From: Elusimicrobiota bacterium
GTDB lineage: Bacteria; Elusimicrobiota; Elusimicrobia; Elusimicrobiales; UBA9959
Assembly (NCBI GenBank): GCA_016234365.1
Contig: JACRER010000065.1
Coordinates: forward strand, 1 to 43,123
DNA length: 43,123 nt
Direction of reading: 5' to 3'
Shown here: positions 1-7,590 of the stretch, one piece after another
Position numbering within the stretch: position 1 is the first letter of the stretch
How the letters are laid out: every line of letters begins with the position of its first letter
Notes under the pieces: model-generated
Told to the model about the DNA's origin: nothing
Database searches by the model: none
Seen by the model: only the letters and a program-made list of their open reading frames with translations
Program-made: the position numbers and the translations under genes

Positions 1-1
1 C

Positions 2-205
2 GCCCTCGCAAAGAACGACCTGGAATACCGCCGGCTCAATACGGAAAAAACGGCGCTGGAGCGCCAGCGCGGCGAACTGGAGCGGCAGCTCAAGGAAGTG
101 GGCGAGAAGCCCGCCATAGAGCGCGCCGCCCGCACCAGGCTGGGCCTGGTGCGCCCGGGAGAGACGGAATACCGGTTCCCCCCGCCGAAGGACAGCGACA
201 AATGA
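2..205 (+). CDS. ftsB: FtsB/DivIC-like septum formation initiator (3' end only)
   Basis: Only the last 67 codons are inside the window; the start lies to the left. The visible part is a charged coiled-coil helix (LEYRRLNTEKTALERQRGEL) followed by an ERAARTRLGLVRPGETEYRF tail. That tail matches the typical end of FtsB/DivIC proteins, where R-LG-V-PGE follows the coiled coil. Members of this family are single-pass membrane proteins that join FtsL and FtsQ at the division septum. The stop codon overlaps the ATG of the next gene (ATGA), so the two are probably cotranscribed. The transmembrane segment is not visible, so another short coiled-coil division protein cannot be fully excluded. Confidence 0.75.
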   Translation, partial: ALAKNDLEYRRLNTEKTALERQRGELERQLKEVGEKPAIERAARTRLGLVRPGETEYRFPPPKDSDK

Positions 206-834
206 AGGTACGCCAGTTCAAACTGGGCCCGATGGATAATTTCTCGTACCTCGTCTGGGACGAGGACACGCTGGACGCCGCCGTAATAGACCCGGCCTGG
301 CAGCCGGAACCGCTGGCCCAAGCGCTGAAGGCCGAAAAGCTGAAGCTGCGCGCCGTGCTGCTGACGCACGCCCACCCGGACCATGTCAACGCCGTGGGGT
401 TCTTCACCGCGCTGGACAAGGACCTGCCCGTGCACCTGCACGAGGCCGACCACCATATGCTGGAGAACCAGCCCAAAACCCTCAAGCCCGCCGTGGACGG
501 CGAAAAGATAGAGGCCGGGGCGCTGAAACTGCAGGTCCTCCACACCCCGGGGCATACGCCCGGCTCCGTCTGCTACCGCGCGGGGCAGGCGGTCTTTACC
601 GGCGACACGCTTTTTATAGGCGAATGCGGCCGCGTGGACCTGCCGGGTTCCAGCGCCGAGGCGCTTTATGACAGCTTCGTGAAACTGGCCGCCCTGCCAG
701 ACGCCGCGGCCGTCTACCCGGGCCACTCCTACAACGGCGACACCTCCACTTTCGGGGTGCAGAAGGAATATAACCTCTACCTCAAGCTCGCCAAACAGGG
801 CCGCAAGGCGGATTTCCTGAAGGCGGTCTCGTGA
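202..834 (+). CDS. MBL-fold metallo-hydrolase (glyoxalase II-like)
   Basis: A 210-aa soluble protein of the metallo-beta-lactamase superfamily. The metal-binding signature is complete: H56-x-H58-x-D60-H61 in THAHPDH, H118 in HTPGHTPGS, D135 in FTGDTLF and H175 in YPGHSY. This is the dinuclear-metal pattern of the glyoxalase II / persulfide dioxygenase-like branch. Length is close to the short bacterial YcbL-type hydrolases, which lack the C-terminal substrate domain of true glyoxalase II. The substrate is therefore uncertain; a thioester such as S-lactoylglutathione is possible. The ATG overlaps the stop of the FtsB-like gene and an AAGGA lies 8 nt upstream. The stop overlaps the GTG start of the next gene, so translation is probably coupled. 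Confidence 0.88.
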   Translation: MKVRQFKLGPMDNFSYLVWDEDTLDAAVIDPAWQPEPLAQALKAEKLKLRAVLLTHAHPDHVNAVGFFTALDKDLPVHLHEADHHMLENQPKTLKPAVDGEKIEAGALKLQVLHTPGHTPGSVCYRAGQAVFTGDTLFIGECGRVDLPGSSAEALYDSFVKLAALPDAAAVYPGHSYNGDTSTFGVQKEYNLYLKLAKQGRKADFLKAVS

Positions 835-1463
835 AAGGCTGGGCCGCGGTCTCCGACTTCGACGGGACCATAACCCTGCGCGACGTGGGCGACCACCTGC
901 TGCTGCACTACGGCTTCGCCGACCGCAAGACCATAGAGGAATCCTACTCGCTGAAAGTGCGGGTGGAAGACTTCATGAAGCGCGCCTTCGCCGGGGCCGC
1001 CCTGTCCGAAGCCGTGATAGCGGATTTCGTGCGCTCCAAAGTCAGGACGCGGCCCGGCTTCCGGGAGTTCATACTTTTCTGCGAGCGCAGTAAGGTGCCT
1101 TTCGAGATAGCGAGCGGCGGCGTGGACCTTTACGCCGACCCTTTTTTCCGCAAGCACGGCGTAAAGGTGAAGTCTTTTTTCGGCAAGGCGAAGGTGGTGA
1201 AGGGCGGGATCCGGATAACCTACCCGTTCCTGCGCAGCACCACGCTGAGCGCCTTTAAAGCCTCGCGCGTGGCGCGCTTCAAGCGCGCCGGCCGCCGCGT
1301 AGTCTTTTTTGGGGACGGGCCCAACGACCTTAAGGCGGCCTCGCTGGCCGACAAGGTGTACGCGGCGGGGCGGCTGCTGAAGCTCTGCCGCGAGCGCGGC
1401 GTGCCGGCCTCGCGCCTTACGGATTTCAAGAAGGCGGCTTCTTTCATTACCAGGAACGCCTGA
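831..1463 (+). CDS. HAD-family phosphatase (SerB/MtnX-like)
   Basis: A 210-aa cytoplasmic phosphatase of the haloacid dehalogenase superfamily, subclass IB. Motif I is SDFDGTIT with nucleophile D9 and acid/base D11. Motif II is the ASGG stretch, and motif IV is GDGPND at residues 161-166. A helical cap segment (about residues 18-75) sits between motifs I and II. The closest named relatives by pattern are MtnX (2-hydroxy-3-keto-5-methylthiopentenyl-1-phosphate phosphatase) and phosphoserine phosphatase. No methionine-salvage gene is nearby, so the substrate is left open. It begins with GTG, overlaps the preceding stop by 4 nt, and has AAGG 7 nt upstream. Five or more of its eight isoleucines use ATA. 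Confidence 0.85.
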   Translation: MKGWAAVSDFDGTITLRDVGDHLLLHYGFADRKTIEESYSLKVRVEDFMKRAFAGAALSEAVIADFVRSKVRTRPGFREFILFCERSKVPFEIASGGVDLYADPFFRKHGVKVKSFFGKAKVVKGGIRITYPFLRSTTLSAFKASRVARFKRAGRRVVFFGDGPNDLKAASLADKVYAAGRLLKLCRERGVPASRLTDFKKAASFITRNA

Positions 1464-1480
1464 GACCGCGGGCACAACTT

Positions 1481-2263
1481 ATGCACCCAGTACTATTCCA
1501 ATTAGGTTCCTTTAAACTCCCGGCTTACGGCCTTATGGTGGCTTGCGGCTACCTGGCCGCCATCCTCTACGCGATGAGGGCGGGTAAGGACCGGTTCAAG
1601 AAGGACGACCTGTCCGACCTGGTCTTTTACACGGTGCTGGCTGGAATGGCCGGGGCCAAGCTGTTCTACGCCGCCACCTACTGGACCTCGCTGGGCACGG
1701 ACTTCCTTTCGCGCGCCCTGTTCCTGCTGCGCTCGTTCCAGTACGGTTTCGTTTTTTACGGCGGGCTGGTATTCGGCGCGGCGGCATTCTTCCTGCTGGC
1801 GCGGCGGCGCAAGCTGCCGGCCCTCGCCGCGGCGGACCTGTTCGCCCCGGCGCTGGCGCTGGGCCACGCTTTCGGCCGGGTGGGCTGTTTTCTGGCCGGT
1901 TGCTGCCACGGCAGGCCTTCCGGCTACTCCCTGGCGGTAACTTTCACCAACCCCGCCTGCGAAGTGGACCCGGCCCTGCTGGGCGTACCGCTTTACCCGA
2001 CGCAGCTGCTGGAAGCGGCCGGGAACCTGGGCATCTTCTTCCTGCTTAACGCCGCCCTGGGCCGCAGGCTGCGCCCCGGCGCCGTGCTGGCGCTTTACGC
2101 GGCGCTCTACTCGGCGCAGCGCTTCCTTATAGAGTTCCTGCGCGGCGACGACCGCGGCGCGGCGCACCTGGGTGCTTCCCCGGCGCAATTGGTCTCGCTG
2201 GCCGTGTTCGCCGCGGCGGCGGCGCTCTTCTTCAAATTGAGGTCAAAAAATGAAAAAAACTAA
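1481..2263 (+). CDS. lgt: Prolipoprotein diacylglyceryl transferase
   Basis: Lgt transfers a diacylglyceryl group from phosphatidylglycerol to the lipobox cysteine of prolipoproteins at the inner membrane. The 260-aa product has about seven hydrophobic segments. The family signature is HAFGRVGCFLAGCCHG, with the essential Gly-Arg at 132-133, followed by the C-terminal FLIEFLRGD segment. It resembles the GC-FxAGCCxG variant found in several non-enteric lineages rather than the E. coli GRIGNFINGE form. Plausible substrates in this window are Pal and CpoB (40242-41558), which have clear lipoboxes. There is no convincing Shine-Dalgarno before the ATG, which lies 17 nt after the HAD gene. The 3' end overlaps the next gene by 14 nt. 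Confidence 0.93.
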   Translation: MHPVLFQLGSFKLPAYGLMVACGYLAAILYAMRAGKDRFKKDDLSDLVFYTVLAGMAGAKLFYAATYWTSLGTDFLSRALFLLRSFQYGFVFYGGLVFGAAAFFLLARRRKLPALAAADLFAPALALGHAFGRVGCFLAGCCHGRPSGYSLAVTFTNPACEVDPALLGVPLYPTQLLEAAGNLGIFFLLNAALGRRLRPGAVLALYAALYSAQRFLIEFLRGDDRGAAHLGASPAQLVSLAVFAAAAALFFKLRSKNEKN

Positions 2264-3155
2264 GAATATTTATGCCGGCGCGCCCGTACGCCTGGATGTT
2301 TACCTGGCCGCTTCCGGGGAAAATTTCTCCCGCTCCTACGCGCGGCGCCTGGCCGAGGAAGGCCTGGCGCTGGTGAACGGCGCCAGGAGAAAACCCTCCT
2401 TCATGCTGACGCACGGCGACGAAGTGGAACTGGCCCTGCCCGGCTCCGGGCTGGCGCAGGAAGGTTTCGAAAAACTGGTGCTCTTCGAGGACGACGCCCT
2501 GCTGGCGGTGCAGAAGCCTGCCGGAGTGGCGGTACATCCCAACCCGGGCGGCTGGGAAACCAATCCCCGCGCGGCGCTGCTGGGAGAGCCCACGCTGGTG
2601 TCCATGCTTTATACGGCCCGCCCCAAAACTGCGGAAGCCGGCCTGGAACGCCTGGGCGTGGTGCACCGCCTGGACAGGGATACCAGCGGCCTGATGCTGA
2701 TAGCCAAGACGCCGGAGGCGCAGCAGTCGCTCAAGGACGGTTTCCGCGAGCGGCTGATGAGGAAGGTTTACCTGGGCGCCGTGGCCGGCATCCCCCCCAA
2801 GACCGGAGTGATAGACGCGCCGATAGGCCGCGCCAGCGGCTTCAAAAAAATAAAGGTCTGGGAATACGGTCGCGACGCGCTCACCGAGTACGCGCTGAAG
2901 GAAAAAGGCCGCGGCTGCGCGCTGCTGGAGATCTACCCCAAGACCGGCCGCACCAACCAGATCCGCATCCACCTCGCGCATATCGGCCACCCCATCATGG
3001 GCGATAAACTTTACGGCGGGCCGGACGCGCCGCGCATGCTGCTGCACTCTTTCAGCCTTGCGTTCGCGCACCCGTACACCGGCCGCCGCATGACGCTGCG
3101 GGCGCCGCTGCAGCCGGACTTCAAGGCGGCCTGGAAAGAGGTCAGCCGGAAATAA
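2250..3155 (+). CDS. RluA-family pseudouridine synthase
   Basis: A 301-aa RNA-modifying enzyme that isomerises uridine to pseudouridine, most likely in 23S rRNA. An N-terminal S4 RNA-binding domain (about residues 10-70, VRLDVYLAASG...) precedes the catalytic domain. The RluA signature is HRLDRDTSGL at 139-148 with catalytic D142, and the later KTGRTNQIRIHLAHIGHPI motif is typical of RluC/RluD. Which uridines it targets cannot be told from sequence. The ATG lies inside the end of lgt, preceded by GAGGT about 6 nt upstream. It is the last gene of the left-hand plus-strand run and is followed by a strong hairpin. Confidence 0.92.
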   Translation: MKKTKNIYAGAPVRLDVYLAASGENFSRSYARRLAEEGLALVNGARRKPSFMLTHGDEVELALPGSGLAQEGFEKLVLFEDDALLAVQKPAGVAVHPNPGGWETNPRAALLGEPTLVSMLYTARPKTAEAGLERLGVVHRLDRDTSGLMLIAKTPEAQQSLKDGFRERLMRKVYLGAVAGIPPKTGVIDAPIGRASGFKKIKVWEYGRDALTEYALKEKGRGCALLEIYPKTGRTNQIRIHLAHIGHPIMGDKLYGGPDAPRMLLHSFSLAFAHPYTGRRMTLRAPLQPDFKAAWKEVSRK

Positions 3156-3167
3156 CCGCGCGGCCGC

Positions 3168-3209
3168 AAAAATAACGCCCGGGGCAAAAACCCCGGGCGT
3201 CGTTCTTTT
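3168..3209. terminator. Bidirectional hairpin terminator between convergent genes
   Basis: A perfect 10-bp stem (acgcccgggg at 3175-3184 with its complement at 3191-3200) closes a 6-nt loop. A T-rich tract follows on the plus strand (cgttctttt), and an A-rich tract precedes it, giving TTATTTTT on the minus strand. It can end both the RluA gene and the converging GH57 gene. Confidence 0.85.
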
Positions 3210-3218
3210 AAGCGGTCC

Positions 3219-4820
3219 TTAGAACCTGGAGACGGAAGAAAAGACCTTAAAGTCCAGCCGCGGGAAGAGGTTATTCTGGCGCTCAAGCGCTACCAGCGCG
3301 GGTTCGTCTATCCGCTTTTCTATCACCTCGCCCAGTAGTTTGCGGGCGTTGGCGGCGTGGTCCTCAAGGCGGCCCTTGGCGTATTCCGAGTGCGAGCCTA
3401 TATAGAGCAGGAAGGCCCAGTCGGAAGACTGCGCCAGCAGCGTCTCGCGGGCCGCTTGGTTGAGCGCCCGGACGGCCAGGCTGTTGAGGTCCTGGTTGCG
3501 GAAGCGGTTGGCCGTCTCGATCATCTTATCCGTGGCGGAATAGACGGCCGGGTAGACAAAATCGTTGGTCTCGTTGAGCCAGGGGTCGAAGTAGCCGTTC
3601 TCCCCCCACGACGACATGCCTGGAGACAGTTCGGCCGGCTCCTGGCAGGAATTGAGATACTCCGACGGCGTCACGAACTGCAGCGGCAGGCGCTCGGCGC
3701 GGATCTTGCGGATGACGGCCTCAAGGAACGCCGGCCCCTCGAACCACCAGTGCCCGAACAGTTCGGCGTCGTAGCAGCTGACTATCAGCGGGCGCGAACC
3801 GCGGGCGTTATAAAAATCGTCCGTCTGCTTCATGCGGCGGGCGAGGAAATCAGAGGCGTGGGCGTCCACGCGGGCCAGGGCGGCCTCGGGGTCGTAATAG
3901 TGCTTGGCGGCCAGGTCCACGTTAGCGCCGGTAATGCGGTGGTATTTCAGGCCCAGCGGCCTGCGGGCGCCTTCCGTCCCCAGGTAAGGCCTGATATATT
4001 CGTATTCGCCGTCGTAGCCGAGGTCGCGGTAAAATTCCCGGTAGGCGGGATCGCCCGGGTAGCCGAACTTGGCGCTCCAGACCTCGCGCGAACTGGCCGC
4101 GTCGCGGGCGAAAAGGCCCAGCCCGTTGGAGGTGCGGTAGGGAGAATAAACGCCGTTGGGCGCCGACAGGGTCTCCACGGCGTGCGACTCCATGAAGGTA
4201 TAATTGAAGCCGGAAAGTTTCAGGTAGGAGTTCAGGCGCGGTTCATAGGCGCATTCCGGCAGCCAGAAGCCGGCCGGCTTGCGGTTGAACCTGTCCAGGT
4301 AATCTTCGGCGGCCACGGCCAACTGCGCGCGCACGGCCTCCGGGCGCGCCAGTAGCGGCAGCACGGCGTGCGTGGCGGAAGTGGTGATGATCTCTATCTG
4401 TCCGGCGTGCTGCAGCGCTTTCAGAGGCGTTATCAGGTCGCCGCTGTACTTGTGCATAAGGCCGGCGGCCTCTTCATAAAGTTTCTGGTAGAGCTTGACC
4501 GTTTTCAGGAGGGCCGGGTCGTTCTGCGCGCGGACGACCTCCTTCTCCAGCAGTTCAAGGCGCGATTCCACGTATTCCTGCAGTTTGGCTTCCAGTTCCT
4601 CGTTCTCCAGCATCGCGCCCAGCGTAGGGGAGATGGAGACCGCCACGCCGGGCCTTATGCCCTCGGCCGCGAGGCGTTCCAGCACGGAGATCAGCGGCAC
4701 ATAGGTCTCCACCACGGCCTCAAAGAACCAGTTCTCCTCCAAAAATCCGGAGTTCTGCGGGTGGTTCACGTACGGCAGGTGCGCGTGAAGCAAGAACATC
4801 AGCGAGCCGCGCGAGCTCAT
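3219..4820 (-). CDS. GH57 1,4-alpha-glucan branching enzyme
   Basis: A 533-aa glycoside hydrolase family 57 protein, predicted to create alpha-1,6 branches in glycogen-type glucans. The N-terminus (FLLHAHLPYV) is the first GH57 motif. WLPECAYEP carries the nucleophile at about E188, and SCYDAELFGHWWFEGP carries the acid/base at about D351. These positions match the family of TK1436 and TTHA1902 branching enzymes, as does the length of roughly 530 aa. The C-terminal helical part (about 400-533) fits the domain that follows the barrel. There is no signal peptide, so it is cytoplasmic. Its ATG overlaps the stop of the DUF4912 gene by 4 nt, giving a two-gene operon. No glycogen synthase or phosphorylase is in view. 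Confidence 0.9.
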   Translation of the reverse strand: MSSRGSLMFLLHAHLPYVNHPQNSGFLEENWFFEAVVETYVPLISVLERLAAEGIRPGVAVSISPTLGAMLENEELEAKLQEYVESRLELLEKEVVRAQNDPALLKTVKLYQKLYEEAAGLMHKYSGDLITPLKALQHAGQIEIITTSATHAVLPLLARPEAVRAQLAVAAEDYLDRFNRKPAGFWLPECAYEPRLNSYLKLSGFNYTFMESHAVETLSAPNGVYSPYRTSNGLGLFARDAASSREVWSAKFGYPGDPAYREFYRDLGYDGEYEYIRPYLGTEGARRPLGLKYHRITGANVDLAAKHYYDPEAALARVDAHASDFLARRMKQTDDFYNARGSRPLIVSCYDAELFGHWWFEGPAFLEAVIRKIRAERLPLQFVTPSEYLNSCQEPAELSPGMSSWGENGYFDPWLNETNDFVYPAVYSATDKMIETANRFRNQDLNSLAVRALNQAARETLLAQSSDWAFLLYIGSHSEYAKGRLEDHAANARKLLGEVIEKRIDEPALVALERQNNLFPRLDFKVFSSVSRF

Positions 4821-5206
4821 GTGGAGACCCTCTTATGGAATTCAAGGCTGGCGTAAGCGCGGTCTTCGGCCTGGCCTGCGGCCGCGGGAGCGGCGGCGGT
4901 ATTGGACTCCAGCAGTTTTTCCCAGTTGGCGCCGCGCTGCGCGTAGAGCGCCGCGCAGTAAACGCGCCCCTGGTCGGGCACGCGCACGTAGGCGCGCCCG
5001 GGCTGCCAGGGCAGATGATAGGAATGGGCGTGGGTCAGGTCGTCGGAATAGGAAAGCCGCAGCTCGACGTCAGGCCCCAGGGCCCCGGAGCGGAAAGCTT
5101 CGGCCCGGCCGGCGGACAACTGCCAGAAAATAAAAAAATTCCCGGGGTTTTTTGGGAGAAGGACCAGCCTGTCCTCGGCTGGCAGCGGCTTGGATAATTC
5201 CGGCAT
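4817..5206 (-). CDS. DUF4912 domain protein
   Basis: A 129-aa cytoplasmic protein with the DUF4912 pattern: LVLLPKNPGNFFIFWQL near residues 14-30, then ELRLSY and a YHLPWQPGRAYVRV strand region. The fold is probably a small beta-sandwich, and the function is not established. Overlap of its stop with the GH57 start suggests the two proteins work together, perhaps on polysaccharide; that is inference from context. A TATAGT hexamer ends 7 nt before the ATG and no Shine-Dalgarno is present, so the mRNA is probably leaderless. The last 20 residues are Ala-rich and unlikely to be folded. Confidence 0.8.
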   Translation of the reverse strand: MPELSKPLPAEDRLVLLPKNPGNFFIFWQLSAGRAEAFRSGALGPDVELRLSYSDDLTHAHSYHLPWQPGRAYVRVPDQGRVYCAALYAQRGANWEKLLESNTAAAPAAAGQAEDRAYASLEFHKRVST

Positions 5207-5213
5207 AACTCTG

Positions 5214-5219
5214 ACTATA
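5214..5219 (-). promoter_or_regulatory. -10 box of leaderless DUF4912-GH57 operon
   Basis: TATAGT on the minus strand is separated by 7 nt from the DUF4912 ATG. This places the expected transcription start at or next to the start codon. No clear -35 hexamer is visible. The same arrangement appears before hemW and at the 38287-38296 divergent promoter. Confidence 0.5.
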
Positions 5220-5322
5220 ATCTACCAAATTTTCCGGAAGTTTAAGAGCATTTTTTTCCCGGCGTTATTTTTTATATCATAGAGGGAAGCCACGCCAGTT
5301 TTCTTTAGTTAAGGAGCCGACC

Positions 5323-6357
5323 ATGAAAGCAATAGTAAAAACCTCCCGCACCCGCGGGGCCAGCTACCGGGACGCGGAAGTGCCGGTGATAACCAAGGAC
5401 GAACTCCTGGTCCGCGTCACGGCCGCCTCCATAAGCCCCGGCGACCTGGCCATTTTCAACCACGCCGGCCCCGGCTTCGCCACGCCCACGCTGCCGTTCA
5501 TTTTCGGCCAGGAGTTCTGCGGCGAAGTGGTGGAGATAGGCTCGCAGGCCAAAGGCTTCGACAAAGGCGACTTCGTCTCGGTGGAATCCCACGTTTTCTG
5601 CGGCGTCTGCGGCCAGTGCCGCAACGACCAGCGCCACATCTGCCAGAACCTGCGCGTGATAGGGCGCGACCTCCAGGGCGGCTTCGCAGAGTACGCGGCC
5701 GTACCCGCCCGCTGCGCCTGGAAACACTCCGACTCCAGCCTCAAGGATATCGGCCCGGTCATGGAGCCTTTCGGCAGCGCGGTGCACGCCGTGCTCTCCG
5801 AGGACCTGGTGGGCCGCACGGTGCTGATCTCCGGGTGCGCCCCCCACGGGCTCTTCGCCGCCGGCATAGCCAAGGCGGCCGGCGCCAAACGGGTGGTAGC
5901 CGTGGACGCCTCCGCCTACCGCCGGAAACTGGCCCTCAAGATGGGGGCCGACACCGCCATAGACCCTTCCGATAAAACCTGCCTTTCCGGTTTATCCAAA
6001 TTCTGCGGCCCGGAGGGCGCCGACGCCGTCATAGAGATGAGCGGCGCGCAGAAAGCCGTGGCGCTGGGCCTCAAGGCGCTTCGCCCGGGAGGCCGCTTCG
6101 TGGCCTTCGGCCTGCCGGTCACCGACATCAGCCTGGATTACGCCGGGGACATAGTCAAGCGCGGCCTGCGCCTGGAAGGCGTGGCCGGGCGGGAGATCTT
6201 CCGCAGCTGGTACAAGATGGAGAGCCTGCTTAAATCCGGCGCGGTGGACCCGCGGCCGGCCATCACCCACACTTTCGCCTTCAAGGATTTCAAGAAGGCG
6301 TTCGCGCTGATCAACTCCAAAGACAAGAAGTGCGGCAAAGTGATACTGAAGCCGTGA
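5323..6357 (+). CDS. MDR-family dehydrogenase, threonine dehydrogenase-like, lacking catalytic zinc ligands
   Basis: A 344-aa medium-chain dehydrogenase/reductase that aligns without gaps with E. coli threonine 3-dehydrogenase through the N-terminal domain. The structural-zinc cysteines are all present (C93, C96, C99, C107), H90 is kept, and E148 lies in MEPFGSAVH. Two ligands of the catalytic zinc are replaced: residue 38 is Ser (ISPGD instead of ICGTD) and residue 63 is Gln (GQEF instead of GHEY). The nucleotide-binding loop is GCAPHG, followed by VVAVD, whose Asp favours NAD. The kbl-type gene directly downstream suggests the threonine-to-glycine pathway, but the missing ligands argue for a changed reaction or zinc-free chemistry. 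The ATG has AAGGAG 8 nt upstream. Confidence 0.85.
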   Translation: MKAIVKTSRTRGASYRDAEVPVITKDELLVRVTAASISPGDLAIFNHAGPGFATPTLPFIFGQEFCGEVVEIGSQAKGFDKGDFVSVESHVFCGVCGQCRNDQRHICQNLRVIGRDLQGGFAEYAAVPARCAWKHSDSSLKDIGPVMEPFGSAVHAVLSEDLVGRTVLISGCAPHGLFAAGIAKAAGAKRVVAVDASAYRRKLALKMGADTAIDPSDKTCLSGLSKFCGPEGADAVIEMSGAQKAVALGLKALRPGGRFVAFGLPVTDISLDYAGDIVKRGLRLEGVAGREIFRSWYKMESLLKSGAVDPRPAITHTFAFKDFKKAFALINSKDKKCGKVILKP

Positions 6358-6386
6358 CAACGCCCCAGACCAAGGAGACTACCGCC

Positions 6387-7577
6387 ATGCCCTTTGATAC
6401 GCTCAAGTTCGCCGACGAAGAAGTAGCCCTGCTGAAGAAGGAAGGCCGCTTCCTGCAGCCGCGGGTGCTGGAATCCGCCCAGGAGCCGGTCTCGGTTATA
6501 GACGGCAAGAAGGTGGTGAACCTCACCTCCAACAACTACCTGGCCCTGGCCAACGACCCCAAGGTGAAAAAAGCCGCCATAGCCGCCATCGAAAAGTACG
6601 GCATCGGCTCCGCCGCCGTGCGCACCATCATCGGCACCATGTCCATCCACAAGGAACTGGAGGAGAAGTTCGCGGCCTTCAAGCATTCCGAAGCGTCCAT
6701 CCTGTTCCAGAGCGGCTTTACCTCCAACGTGGCGGTCTGCCAGTCGCTGATGTCCAGCGAAGAGGACCTGCTGATCTCCGACGAACTCAACCACGCCTCC
6801 ATCATAGACGGCGCGCGCCTGGCAAAGGCCCCCCGCAAGATCTACCGCCACAAGGACATAAAGCACCTTATCGAGATCCTGGAAACCCCGGAAGCCCGCA
6901 AGGCCCGCCGCAAGATGGTGGTGACGGACGGCGTGTTCTCCATGGACGGCGACGTGGCCAACCTCGACGAAGTGGTGGCCACGGCGCACAAGTACGGCGC
7001 CTTCGTGATGGTGGACGACGCGCACGCCAGCGGCGTGATAGGCAAGGAAGGCCGCGGCACCGTGAGTCATTTCAACCTGGACGGCCAGGTGGAGATCCAG
7101 ATCGGCACGCTCTCCAAGGCCTTCGCGGCGGTGGGCGGCTACGCCGCTACCACGCGCAACCTGCGCGACTACATGGGCTCCGTCGCCCGCCCGTTCCTGT
7201 TCTCCAGTTCACAGCCGCCGTCGGTGGCGGCCTCGTGCCTGGCGGTGCTGGACATCCTGCTGCATGAGCCGCAGTACCTCAAGCGCCTGTGGGACAACAC
7301 CGCCTTCTTCAAAGAAGAGATGAAAAAAGCCGGCTTTAACACCGGCGAGTCGGTGACGCCCATAACCCCGGTGATGATAGGCGACCAGGCAAAGGCCCGC
7401 GCACTCTCCAATAAACTTTTCGAGGAAGGCGTGTTCGCGCTGCCGCTGGGCTTCCCCACGGTGCCCAAAGGCAAGGAACGCCTGCGCACCATAGTGACGG
7501 CCGGCCACACCCTCAAAGACCTGGAATTCGCCGTGGAGAAATTCAAGAAAACCGGCAAGGAGCTGGGGATAATCTAG
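6387..7577 (+). CDS. kbl: Glycine C-acetyltransferase / alpha-oxoamine synthase family
   Basis: A 396-aa PLP enzyme of the alpha-oxoamine synthase group. Kbl cleaves 2-amino-3-ketobutyrate with CoA to glycine and acetyl-CoA. The PLP lysine is K244 in GTLSKAFAAVGGYA, the same number as in E. coli Kbl. VDDAHASGVIG is the PLP-ring Asp/His motif, and YGIGSAAVRTIIGT is the substrate-loop glycine motif. The ATG at 6387 is chosen because AAGGAG lies about 9 nt upstream and the length matches Kbl (398 aa). An in-frame GTG at 6354 overlapping the dehydrogenase stop is a less likely alternative. BioF or another acyl-CoA:amino acid synthase is possible, since SKAF differs from the GKAL of typical Kbl. 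The preceding dehydrogenase favours Kbl. Confidence 0.82.
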   Translation: MPFDTLKFADEEVALLKKEGRFLQPRVLESAQEPVSVIDGKKVVNLTSNNYLALANDPKVKKAAIAAIEKYGIGSAAVRTIIGTMSIHKELEEKFAAFKHSEASILFQSGFTSNVAVCQSLMSSEEDLLISDELNHASIIDGARLAKAPRKIYRHKDIKHLIEILETPEARKARRKMVVTDGVFSMDGDVANLDEVVATAHKYGAFVMVDDAHASGVIGKEGRGTVSHFNLDGQVEIQIGTLSKAFAAVGGYAATTRNLRDYMGSVARPFLFSSSQPPSVAASCLAVLDILLHEPQYLKRLWDNTAFFKEEMKKAGFNTGESVTPITPVMIGDQAKARALSNKLFEEGVFALPLGFPTVPKGKERLRTIVTAGHTLKDLEFAVEKFKKTGKELGII

Positions 7578-7590
7578 CCCCTTACCCGCC

